Shown: in pieces, positions 1 through 6,728 of the stretch
How positions within the stretch are numbered: position 1 is the first letter of the stretch
Layout of the letters: each line of letters starts with the position of its first letter
Source of the DNA: Ectocarpus siliculosus
Taxonomy: Eukaryota > Sar > Phaeophyceae > Ectocarpales > Ectocarpaceae
Direction: 5' to 3'
Length of the DNA: 13,336 bases
Assembly (NCBI GenBank): GCA_000310025.1
Contig: FN648236.1
Span: forward strand, 366,799 to 380,134
Translations under genes and position numbers: made by a program
Notes under the pieces: generated by a model
What the model saw: only the letters and a program-made list of their open reading frames with translations
Told to the model about the DNA's origin: nothing
The model's database searches: none

Positions 1-1600
1 GGGGGGGGGGGAGTGAGCGCTGAGCACCGACGTTTTTTTTTTGTCGGCGCTAGACGAAACCTCTCACCACGTCTTTATTCTCTTCTTGGCCTGTCATTGT
101 GTGATATGTTTTACAATACTTCTTCGTAGTGGCCTCCCGACGTTGTCCAGCGTGTTTTTGGCGTCATTGGTTTGATTGTTTGGTAATATTAAGTGCGTGC
201 CTGAGGATGAGCAACCGCGTGGTGTTGTCCTTACCGGGCGAAAGAAAAGATTGCCACCAGCCTTCGCTTTGGCGTGGCGTTACAGTTTCGCCCTCTTTTT
301 GAATCTCATTGGGGTGGCTTATGTATTGCGTGTTTGGAGCAGATCTTGTTCTTGAAGGGGGACATTTGGTCCTCCTAGTTTTCAGCTGTGTCTTCTTGAC
401 CTCCATGGGGATGGATGCCCCTGAAAGAAAGAAGATATCTTTTTGTTGCCTAATTTTATGCCGCACTACATGACCGGCGACCCGGCAAGTCTAACGGTTT
501 TCCCGGTAGCATGTTGGAATCTGATTCACTCTATGGAGTGAAACTAATCTTGGCTATTTGTCATGGTGTAGGGGTGGAAAACGACCGTAAACAGTTCGTG
601 ACAATATGAATATATGTGCCATCTTTTGTCACATTTTTTTCATCACTTTGAATCAACGCTCACATCACACACAGCAATTCCACCGTGCAGGAGCTCCAAC
701 CCGTAGTCACACAGAAGGGCTCCTCTCCCTCCGCCCCTCCTGTGGTGCTTGCCTCCGATTTTTTTGAACGAGAACCCTGCGCGCGACAAAAGCTAAGGCG
801 GCACAGCATGAGGAGGGGACCGTGGGACATGAAAAAAAGAAATGACTCATGTGTTGGTGACATTGAGCGGGCTGTGGTTGTGACAAGACCTGTGGTTTCG
901 GGTCTTCACGATTCGGGACAATAGTGGGGCCACAAACTGGGACGGCATATATCTGTTGTCTTTCGTAAAAAGAAGGGGCGGGGAAAGCACTTCTATCGCC
1001 ACGTCCGATGGAGGTAGCATCCTCTTCTCATGAGCTGCACCAACCCCCGTGTCTTCTTCCCCCTCTGTGCGACCTGCTTGGCTGGATTTCAATCTCGACC
1101 TCATTTTCGGTCACTCACCTCGACCTTCCCATGCGGCACCGCAGCTAGAGCCGCTGCTCCTCTTCGGCCAACTTCGGAAGGAAACAGCTACTGTAGGGCG
1201 TTGACACTGTAGCCACCCGATGGCAACGCCAGGCACGCTCAGATCGAACCCTCCGGGCAGACTTGATGGCTTCAAAACCCGCGCACTACCACGCCTTGGG
1301 CGAGCGTGCAACAGGAAGGTTTCGAACGGGCCTGAAATACAAGCGCGGGGGGTTCGAACGGGTCCTGGTCGTCACTGTTTATTTTCGATCTTCCGGACAT
1401 AGTTGCAATGAGTCATTGACCTCGCACTCACGAACTTCTTTTTGTTTGAATTTCATGTATAATTCGGGCGAAACGAGATTTCTAATCTGGCCTAGGAAAG
1501 GTCTCAGAGCAATATACTGTAAGCGCTACATGAGTACAAATAGTGTCGGCGCGTGTCTGTCCGCTTTATCTAGGTTTTAGAATACATCATAGCTTAATTT
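1..1600. other. Region without a recognisable gene
   Basis: The window opens with a 10-base G run, which may be a contig edge or a real homopolymer. The open frames here are short (at most about 105 codons), overlap on both strands and carry no motif I recognise. No snRNA promoter element and no full tRNA fold was seen. An imperfect inverted repeat at 24-50 (GCACCGAC and GTCGGCGC around a run of ten T) is the only clear local structure. Exons of an intron-rich gene could be missed by eye. Confidence 0.5.
24..50. repeat. Short inverted repeat around a T10 run
   Basis: GCACCGAC at 24-31 and GTCGGCGC at 43-50 are complementary with one mismatch and flank a G plus ten T. It would form a small hairpin with a T-rich loop. 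No function is implied. Confidence 0.4.
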
Positions 1601-1679
1601 TCTAGGGGGGGTCGGCAGACCGCACGTGACCGCACAGCAGATTGCAGCTATAGACACGCTAAGCAGGAAGCACACTCTA

Positions 1680-1768
1680 AGCGGGCACAGCGACACACCC
1701 ACAGCGGGCACAGCGAGCGACAACATACAGCGGCCAGAGAAATAGAGGGTGTAGCTGAGGGTGTAGCT
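1680..1768. repeat. Two short direct repeats
   Basis: AGCGGGCACAGCGA occurs at 1680-1693 and again at 1703-1716. The 12-mer GAGGGTGTAGCT is exactly tandem at 1745-1756 and 1757-1768. Both are simple duplications just upstream of the E1 repeat and have no assigned function. Confidence 0.75.
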
Positions 1769-1974
1769 GGTGGGAGCTCATGACAGTTGAACGAACAGAA
1801 AAATCAAGCAATCGATTTCTTCAGACCTGTACTTTTCTATGCATACATCCACTGCTGCTGCGAACCAGCTGCCCCAGATATAGTTTCTAGCAGTCAAGCC
1901 ATATCGTGCCAGTGTCAGCAGAGGTGCAGCGCAAACCAGAAGCCGTGCAGACGGTGGAGGTTGGTTGGGACACG

Positions 1975-2880
1975 CACGACACCGGTGTCGTAAGCAATAT
2001 GTACGACACCGCACAAAATGCTTCGACACCACATTTTCTGAGTTCTGAAGGCTCTCAGCTGTTGCGCAAGCCCTCGTTCGTCCCATTGTGACCCATGCAT
2101 TCCGAGAAAGGCCAAACATTTTGTCAAAGCAGTGTCGAAAATACCCATATTTACGCCACCGCCCGAAAATTTCCGAAACCACCTCCGATGGGCACGAAGC
2201 GAAGGTTGAACGTACCTACAGCAGGCAGCTGTAGTTGCGGCACACATGTAGGCCCAAAGGAAAATGGTATGTATATGAGTTGTTTATCTTGAGCTCCACG
2301 GACAAGCGCCACGAAGTTCACTCTTTCATTCTTGCCCATGACATTAATAGGTAGGGTATCCGGTGCCCCAAGTCCCACCGTGAAACCGAGTTCCCACCCT
2401 TCAAGACATCATGATTCACTGTCATAACCCTACATACAATACGCGACCGATTTCACTCGTGCGTTCTTCTCCATGACATTCATTCATTGAGAGGGTTTTC
2501 ACTCGATATTTCTTCTCCATGACATTCATTGAGCTATATTCTGTATCCGAAGTCCCGGTGGGAAACGGAGTGAGTGGTCTTCACTCTCACGCATATACAT
2601 CTTCTGGTTGGATCGCGTCATAAGGGTGAAAATGCGGGGCGTCGTCGTCAAAGATCTGGTTCACTTTTTTGGTCTTCAGCGTGGCTTCCTCGTTGAAGGA
2701 ACTGATATGCATCTGATTGCCAAATTCTCTGAAACCGAAGTACTTTACACTAAGACGGTACTGCTGTAAGAGAACAGGTGTGAAAATTCCGCGGCATCGA
2801 CAGAACCCAATGCAAAACGGTACCGATCGGAAAGTGTTGGGTTTCACCGAACCTGACAAATTTCACTCCTCCTATCGTCC
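1975..2880 (+). mobile_element. E1: partial decayed copy of the palindrome-rich element family
   Basis: The left part (1975-2210) matches the left arm of element E2 (from 6992) in order and orientation. It starts with the palindrome CGACACCGGTGTCG (1977-1990), followed by CACCGCACAAAATGCTTCGA, then CAAGCCCTCGTTCG, then TTTCCGA and GATGGGCACGAAG segments. From about 2310 the sequence matches the E2 interior (about 8760-9720), with shared pieces such as AAGTTCACTC followed by ATTCTTG, GGCTTCCTCGT, GGTGTGAAAAT or ATGTGAAAAT, and CAATTTCACTTCTTCC or its variant. No right arm follows; the copy stops where the U2 pseudogene begins. The longest minus frame (2587-2859, 90 codons) resembles no family I know, and other frames hold many stops. 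It is best read as a truncated, non-autonomous relic. Confidence 0.65.
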
Positions 2881-2933
2881 AACAGCAGCAGCGAGACTCA
2901 GCGGGGTGTGGTGGTGTGTTCATTTTGTTGTTT

Positions 2934-3054
2934 GTCCCCGAGGGGACGGACCTCACAAGGCGGTAGTGGAATGCCGAGGAAATCCTGCCGGAACACTGCA
3001 AGCAGCGCGAACCTGGCGATTACAAAAACAGGTGTGAAAATGACACTCATTGAG
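2934..3054 (-). pseudogene. U2 snRNA pseudogene, most of the 5' half missing
   Basis: On the minus strand this matches the 3' 121 nt of the two full U2 genes (RNA positions 71-191) with one visible difference, a T for C near 3013. It runs from the CTCAATGAG of stem IIb through the Sm-like site to the terminal GUCCCC/GGGGAC hairpin. About 60 bp of 3' flank is also homologous, so this is a DNA-level duplicate and not a retrocopy. The branch-point pairing segment GUAGUA and stem IIa are absent, and no promoter element lies at the expected distance. At the junction (3053-3060) it reads TTTTGGCT, also the sequence of U2 positions 15-22, which suggests an internal deletion between GCT copies followed by decay. 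It cannot function as U2. Confidence 0.85.
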
Positions 3055-3060
3055 CCAAAA

Positions 3061-3528
3061 CTGAAGAAATCGCAAGCAACACCCAGGTGGCGATACTCTG
3101 CCCTGCGTCTGTTGTTGCTGAAAACTGAAAACAGCAGGCCAGGTGGAGGGGATCTTTCTAAGTGTGTTGTCCTCTGTGTCGAGTGCTGCATATTGCGCTT
3201 TCACCGCTGCTCTATGGTGAGCAATACCATGTCAACCTGTTGCGTGTCGAGCAAAACGTGTATTTAGGGAAGGAAACGAACTCTTTGCGATGACATCACG
3301 ATAAGAACAAGGGAAAAATAATCGGATCTTCTTTTTTTCACCGTTCCGTGAAAAAAAAGCGTTTTTTTTTCGTTGCGTTTACAATAACCCTTTAAGTTAG
3401 CCCGTGACCACGGGAACCGACCGCGTCGAGTGTTCGATCAGTACGGACATCTGAAGGTACTGGGTAGAGAGAGAGATCGAAACGGTTTTTAATGTGAACA
3501 CAACAACAGACAACAACAACAAAACAAC
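3061..3528. other. Unassigned spacer upstream of snRNA unit A
   Basis: No gene was recognised. There is an A/T-armed hairpin at 3331-3359 (CTTTTTTTCAC and GTGAAAAAAAAG) followed by a T run, and an AC-rich CAA repeat tract at 3500-3531. Open frames on both strands overlap one another and the U2 pseudogene, so they are not credible coding regions. Confidence 0.5.
3331..3359. repeat. Hairpin with T/A arms
   Basis: CTTTTTTTCAC (3331-3341) pairs with GTGAAAAAAAAG (3348-3359), leaving a 6-nt loop and one unpaired A. A run of nine T follows at 3362. It looks like a bacterial terminator, but in this eukaryotic context it is probably a simple-sequence inverted repeat. Confidence 0.45.
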
Positions 3529-3837
3529 AACATGGCCAAAAACTCTCATGTAACACTTCCTGGATCCTGTATTTTTAGTACGCCGTGGAAGGGCCATCGT
3601 CGTCCGTCCGTCGAGCGACGACGACTAGAGATTCCCTCTCTATCTCACACACACGCGCGTACACACAAACAAGCTTTCTTTTTGCTCATCATGTACACCC
3701 CGATTTACCCTCTGCTCGTTCGTGATGATGGTCGTCATGGGTGCTGGGTGTGGATCCGATTGAGTATCGTTAGGTACAGCAGCAGTGAGACTCAGAGGTG
3801 TGTGGTGTGTTTCATATGTTTGTTGGTTTTGCTGTTT

Positions 3838-4028
3838 GTCCCCGAGGGGACGGACCTCACAAGGCGGTAGTGGAATGCCGAGGAAATCCTGCCGGAACAC
3901 TGCAAGCAGCGCGAACCCGGCGATTACAAAAACAGGTGTGAAAATGACACTCATTGAGCGTCAATCAGTTTTCACACTGATTAGAACAGATACTACACAT
4001 GATCTTAGCCAAAAGGCCGAGAAGGCAT
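3838..4028 (-). ncRNA. U2: U2 spliceosomal snRNA, copy 1
   Basis: This is the 191-nt U2 RNA, which base-pairs with the intron branch site and with U6 in the spliceosome. On the minus strand it starts AUGCCUUCUCGG, followed by the near-universal CCUUUUGGCUAAGAUCA. The branch-site pairing GUAGUA lies at RNA positions 33-38, the same numbers as in human U2. Stem IIa pairs AUCAGU with ACUGAU (48-65) and stem IIb pairs GAC-CUC with GAG-GUC (67-83). An Sm-like site GUUUUUG follows near 96-102; the usual A before the U run is G here. A GCCGG/CCGGC stem with a CUUG loop comes next, and the RNA ends in GUCCCC/GGGGAC. The 5' end was set by alignment to the conserved start and by the 51-nt distance to the promoter element. 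It is identical to copy 2 except at nucleotide 3. Confidence 0.96.
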
Positions 4029-4055
4029 GCTTGACGTGGGGAAGGCGGGCTCGGA

Positions 4056-4061
4056 TACATA
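4056..4061 (-). promoter_or_regulatory. TATA-like box of U2 copy 1
   Basis: TATGTA on the minus strand, 28-33 bases upstream of the U2 start. The second U2 gene has TATATA at the same offset. Confidence 0.6.
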
Positions 4062-4078
4062 GGGTCAAGGCGAATGGA

Positions 4079-4101
4079 CTCACTGTTTTGACCTACGCCA
4101 A
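4079..4101 (-). promoter_or_regulatory. snRNA promoter element (PSE/USE-like) of U2 copy 1
   Basis: On the minus strand it reads TTGGCGTAGGTCAAAA, then CAGTGAG, at -51 to -73 from the U2 start. The same 23-nt element occurs at the same distance before U1 and the second U2, and one base closer before U5. By position and sharing it is the equivalent of the metazoan PSE or plant USE that recruits the snRNA-activating complex; that role is inferred. Confidence 0.85.
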
Positions 4102-4104
4102 CCG

Positions 4105-4330
4105 GCCCCGGTGGTCTCGTTGGTATCCGCGAAACCTTCTAGCGGTCAGGTCATGGGTTCGAATCCCGGCGTGAGCGAGCTTTTCTTGCATAGAAGGTGA
4201 GTTTTTGTCTCGCTTCCGCTCCTGGTCTAGTGGATAGCGCTCGTTCGTGTGTACACAGAGGGAAGAGAGTGAGTGCTGAACTCTTCTCGCATTAAAAATT
4301 GAAGGCAAAGTACCGCGGGAGGGGAGGGTA
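4105..4330 (+). mobile_element. tRNA-derived SINE-like insertion
   Basis: Unit A carries about 220 bp here that unit B lacks. The head looks like a tRNA gene: an A-box-like TGGTCTCGTTGG at 4112-4123 and a perfect B box GGTTCGAATCC at 4156-4166, with a mostly paired T arm. The would-be acceptor arms do not pair and the anticodon arm is poor, so it is not a working tRNA. A second A-box-like TGGTCTAGTGG lies at 4223-4233 with no B box after it. The right end is approximate and I could not identify a target duplication or tail. Family membership is unknown. Confidence 0.65.
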
Positions 4331-4399
4331 GAGAGGGGCTCTTCTGTGTGACCACGGGTTGGAGTAAACGGCACTGGTGCATCACAGCAGTTACGTGAC

Positions 4400-4530
4400 T
4401 TCTGCCTAGCCTTGACCTCTCTCTGTTGATGATGATGAATGGCCTTGAGCAACACTACTGCTGTATACTCTGTACGGCGGCAGCAATGATAGACTAACAA
4501 CAACAGCCGGGTGCTCACAACAACCTTTGC
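4400..4530. repeat. Conserved spacer block shared with unit B
   Basis: The block CTGTTGATGATGA, then TACGGCGGCAGCAA, then ACAACAACCTTTGCAGCAGC is also present at about 6255-6355. It lies between U2 and U5 in both units, with no snRNA promoter element and no RNA family I recognise. It may simply be the duplicated spacer. Confidence 0.6.
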
Positions 4531-4587
4531 AGCAGCACAGCACCAGCACCAGCACCAACCAGCAGCACCAGCACCAGGCAGCAAGCA
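4523..4587. repeat. CAG/CACCAG microsatellite
   Basis: Interrupted repeats of GCAGCA, CACCAG and CAACCAG. The orthologous tract of unit B is at about 6345-6405 with a different unit composition. Open frames through it are low-complexity artefacts. Confidence 0.8.
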
Positions 4588-4780
4588 GCACAACAACATC
4601 ATCAGCAGCGATTGAGGGAGAACTACGTACGCTACGGGTTCGCGTCGGTCCTAGTGTGCGGCGGGTCGCTGCTGGGTGCCGGCTGCTGTGTGTAGGGTCT
4701 CGACTACAGTCGTGTCTGTTCAGTTTGGATATTGTTGTCGTTGTTGGTGTTTATTGTTGTGTTGTATTGTTGTATTATTA

Positions 4781-4888
4781 CCCCACGAGTGGGGTCAAAA
4801 ATCAGCGAAACTCCTTCAGGATCCTCTCCGCACGGTTCATCCTAGTAAAAGGCGAGGGTGAAGTTCGTGATGCGAGAGGATCGGAGAT
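4781..4888 (-). ncRNA. U5: U5 spliceosomal snRNA
   Basis: U5 RNA of about 108 nt, which aligns the exon ends during both splicing steps as part of the U4/U6.U5 tri-snRNP. On the minus strand the invariant loop 1, CGCCUUUUACUA, lies at RNA positions 35-46. It is closed by a long stem: CCU/AGG, UUCA/UGAA, CAC/GUG, GCA/UGC and CCUCUC/GAGAGG, with CUCC/GGAG at the base. A consensus Sm site AUUUUUG follows at 87-93, and the 3' hairpin is CCCCAC-UC-GUGGGG. The 5' end was set at AUCUCC because the distance to loop 1 then matches human U5 within one base; it could be off by one or two. Its promoter has the shared element and a TATA-like box. Unit B carries a broken copy. Confidence 0.93.
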
Positions 4889-4916
4889 GCGTGAGGTGAC
4901 AGGGCTAGCACGGATT

Positions 4917-4923
4917 TCTATAG
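4917..4923 (-). promoter_or_regulatory. TATA-like box of U5
   Basis: CTATAGA on the minus strand, 29-35 bases upstream of the U5 start. It lies inside the segment missing from the U5 pseudogene promoter. Confidence 0.55.
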
Positions 4924-4937
4924 TCCAGTCTTCAATA

Positions 4938-4960
4938 ACCACCTTTTTGGTCTGCGCCAA
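4938..4960 (-). promoter_or_regulatory. snRNA promoter element of U5
   Basis: TTGGCGCAGACCAAAA, then AGGTGGT, on the minus strand at -50 to -72. It matches the U1 element at 19 of 23 positions by eye. The one-base difference in spacing may reflect the uncertain U5 start. Confidence 0.82.
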
Positions 4961-5187
4961 AAGCACAAATTTCCCAATTTCTCGTATTCGCCCACGGTTC
5001 CAACTTGCACCGTGTCAAGATACAAATCAGTCATCATCCCGGCTGAAAACAGCATTCACCTCGCATGTTTCTCGTTATTATCCCTCTACAACTGCAGTGA
5101 CAATACCCGCTCGCCGTTATAGTGTTGACTGTGCATATATATGACCAATCCCCTCCAACGTGCAGTAGTGCCGGCTCGCTCGAAAAG

Positions 5188-5312
5188 CATAGTCTCCCCC
5201 CAGTCATGGGCAGTGCGTCTTATGCTGTGTTGTTTGTAGTTTGTTGGTGTCATGTGTAGTGTGGTGGTTGGTGTTGGCTTTTGTGTGCGTTGTTCGTTGG
5301 TGGATTGGTGGT
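5188..5312. other. Spacer between unit A and U1
   Basis: A G/T-rich stretch, so AC-rich on the gene strand, forming the 3' flank of U1. No gene was seen. The open frames across it continue into U1 and are not credible. Confidence 0.5.
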
Positions 5313-5485
5313 GGGAGGGTCGCAAGCGAACACCTCCCCGGAAAAAAATTATGCGGTAGAGATACCCCCGAAGGAATATTCTCCAGGGATTACAGCACTC
5401 CAGGGTCTAGCCCAGTGCAGAGAGCCTGCTCCCCCTGGGGTCACCAGTCATCTTGACCACTGGCAAGCCCCCGCCAGGTAAGTAT
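5313..5485 (-). ncRNA. U1: U1 spliceosomal snRNA
   Basis: U1 RNA of about 173 nt, which pairs with the intron 5' splice site. On the minus strand it starts AUACUUACCUGG, the canonical 5' arm. Stem-loop I has a CCAGU/ACUGG stem closing a 10-nt loop GGUCAAGAUG, which matches the U1-70K binding loop GAUCANGAAG at 8 of 10 positions. Stem-loop II is closed by CCAGGG/CCCUGG and contains UGCAC, part of the U1A-type loop. Stem-loop III (about 103-128) ends in a UUCG turn. The Sm site is AAUUUUUUUCC (about 136-146), and stem-loop IV pairs GGGAGG with CCCUCC at the 3' end. It is the only U1 copy in the window, sits between the two duplication units and has a well-spaced promoter. It is probably active. 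Confidence 0.95.
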
Positions 5486-5513
5486 GCTTTGGAGGCTGGG
5501 GTACGGGATCGCT

Positions 5514-5519
5514 CTTATA
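5514..5519 (-). promoter_or_regulatory. TATA-like box of U1
   Basis: TATAAG on the minus strand at -29 to -34 from the U1 start. Confidence 0.6.
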
Positions 5520-5535
5520 GTCTTGTGCCCCAAAA

Positions 5536-5558
5536 CTCACCATTTTGGTCTGCGCCAA
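5536..5558 (-). promoter_or_regulatory. snRNA promoter element of U1
   Basis: TTGGCGCAGACCAAAA, then TGGTGAG, on the minus strand at -51 to -73, exactly the spacing seen at both U2 genes. Its outer edge overlaps the start of the homology of unit B. Confidence 0.85.
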
Positions 5559-5892
5559 CATGCCCAATAACTCTCTCTCATGTACTTCCTGGATCCTGTA
5601 CGTATATCGTTGTCGTTGTGTGGGCAAGGGCCGTATCGTCGTCCGTCAAGAGAGGATGTATACAATGTAAAATATTATATGTATAGATTCCCCCTCTTCT
5701 TCTAACACACACGCACGTACACAAAAACAAGCTTTGCTCATGTACACCCCGATTTACCCTCTGCTCGTGATGATGGTCGTCATGGGTGCTGAGTGTGGAT
5801 CCGATTGAGATATTGTTGTTAGGTACAGCAGCAGCAGTGGTGAGACTCAGAGGTGTGTGGTGTGTTTCATATGTTTGTTGGTTTTGTTGTGT

Positions 5893-6083
5893 GTCCCCGA
5901 GGGGACGGACCTCACAAGGCGGTAGTGGAATGCCGAGGAAATCCTGCCGGAACACTGCAAGCAGCGCGAACCCGGCGATTACAAAAACAGGTGTGAAAAT
6001 GACACTCATTGAGCGTCAATCAGTTTTCACACTGATTAGAACAGATACTACACATGATCTTAGCCAAAAGGCCGAGAAGGTAT
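5893..6083 (-). ncRNA. U2: U2 spliceosomal snRNA, copy 2
   Basis: A second 191-nt U2 gene, identical to copy 1 except at RNA nucleotide 3 (A here, G there). All motifs are the same: CCUUUUGGCUAAGAUCA, GUAGUA at 33-38, stems IIa and IIb, the Sm-like GUUUUUG, and the terminal GUCCCC/GGGGAC hairpin. Its 50-bp core promoter differs from copy 1 at about seven positions, so the RNA itself is far more conserved than its surroundings. It has the better TATA box of the two. It lies 2055 bp from copy 1 in the same orientation and is probably expressed. Confidence 0.96.
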
Positions 6084-6110
6084 GCTTAACATGGGGAAGG
6101 CGGGCTCGAA

Positions 6111-6116
6111 TATATA
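6111..6116 (-). promoter_or_regulatory. TATA box of U2 copy 2
   Basis: TATATA on the minus strand at -28 to -33 from the U2 start, the best TATA match in the cluster. Confidence 0.68.
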
Positions 6117-6133
6117 GGGTCAAGGCGGATGAA

Positions 6134-6156
6134 CTCACTGTTTTGACCTGCGCCAA
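6134..6156 (-). promoter_or_regulatory. snRNA promoter element of U2 copy 2
   Basis: TTGGCGCAGGTCAAAA, then CAGTGAG, on the minus strand at -51 to -73. It differs from the copy 1 element at one position. Confidence 0.85.
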
Positions 6157-6344
6157 CCCGCCAAATACTGCTTGGTAGATTGCAGCAACATGTACTTGTA
6201 CAGAACAGCTTGGAACAGCCAACAGCACAGGAGCCACTTGACTTCGCTTGACTTGATCTCTGTCTGTTGATGATGACGAAGGGCACTACTGTACGGCGGC
6301 AGCAAAGATTGACTAACAAAAACAGCTGGATGATCACAACAACC

Positions 6345-6405
6345 TTTGCAGCAGCATGCAGCATGCAGCATGCAGCACCAGCACCAGCACCAGCAGGAAA
6401 GAGAT
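6345..6405. repeat. GCATGCA and CAGCAC microsatellite
   Basis: Three GCAGCAT-type units followed by CAGCACCAGCACCAG. It is the counterpart of the unit A tract at 4523-4587 but has expanded differently. Confidence 0.8.
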
Positions 6406-6597
6406 CGTTAGCAGCAGCAGCTGTGACGGAGTAGGAGCAAGTTCTACCATGCGGGTTCGCGTCGGTCGTGGTGTGCGGCGGGTCGCTGTTGGCTGTCGGC
6501 TGCTGTGTGTGGGCTGTGTATGGGGTCTACTGCTGTATCTTTGCATACAATAGTTTGTATATTGTTGTCGTTGTCTGTTTGTTGCGTTGTTTTATTA

Positions 6598-6700
6598 CTC
6601 CACAATGTGGGGTCAACAATGAGCAGAATCCTCTCCGCACGGTTCATCCTACAGTAGTAAAAGGCGAGGGTGAAGTTCGTGATGCGAGAGGATCGGAGAT
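6598..6700 (-). pseudogene. U5 snRNA pseudogene
   Basis: Homologous to the intact U5 at 4781-4888. The 5' 46 nt of RNA, including CGCCUUUUACUA, is unchanged. A 5-nt insertion (CTGTA) follows at once and enlarges the exon-binding loop. About ten bases are missing between the main stem and the Sm site, removing the GGAG strand of the basal stem. The Sm site has changed from AUUUUUG to AUUGUUG, and the 3' hairpin has a mismatch. The promoter element lies only 29 bases upstream instead of 50 and the TATA-like box is gone. Any one of these could impair function; together they argue strongly for a dead copy. A highly divergent U5 variant is the less likely alternative. Confidence 0.88.
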
Positions 6701-6728
6701 GCGTAAGGTCAGAGAGCTAGCACGACCA

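Larger units (their letters stand above)
3529..5187 (-). repeat. Duplication unit A (U2 and U5 plus a SINE)
   Basis: This 1.66-kb block is collinear with unit B at 5555-6960. Shared landmarks in order are CAACATG-CCAA, CTTCCTGGATCCTGTA, the GTACACCCCGATTTACCCTC segment, U2 with its promoter, a CAG/CAC-rich tract, the GGTTCGCGTCGGTC segment, U5, and finally AATCCCCTCCAACGTG plus GTGCCGGCTCGCTC. Unit A is longer mainly because of the SINE at about 4105-4330. It is separated from unit B by the U1 gene. Confidence 0.85.

Noticed and set aside
1316-1366. B-box-like GGTTCGAACG, twice in about 35 bp, as a tRNA or SINE
   Set aside because: No A box at the right distance and no cloverleaf on either strand; probably a short direct duplication.
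164-1580. Several 60-105 codon frames
   Set aside because: They overlap on opposite strands, have no recognised motif and are of a length expected by chance.
3080-3110. U4-like fragment (minus strand GGCAGAGTATCGCC)
   Set aside because: It resembles the U4 5' region over only about a dozen bases, with no U6-pairing stems, Sm site or promoter element.
3331-3375. Bacterial-type intrinsic terminator
   Set aside because: The hairpin arms are A/T homopolymers and the surroundings are eukaryotic, with no gene ending there.
4105-4178. A functional tRNA gene
   Set aside because: The B box is perfect, but the acceptor arms do not pair, the T arm has a mismatch and the anticodon arm does not form; the sequence is absent from the sister unit, so a SINE head fits better.
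4420-4440. U6 ACAGAGA-like motif on the minus strand
   Set aside because: The AGC triad, the 5' stem and the terminal T run of U6 are absent; the match is a CAACAGAGAGAGG coincidence.
4527-5144. A 205-codon plus-strand frame rich in Q, H and S
   Set aside because: It begins in the CAG/CAC microsatellite and crosses the U5 gene antisense; unit B does not preserve the frame.
3785-6178. Frames of 100-140 codons across the U2 genes, similar between the two units
   Set aside because: Their similarity comes from the U2 RNA genes they overlap; they are not proteins.
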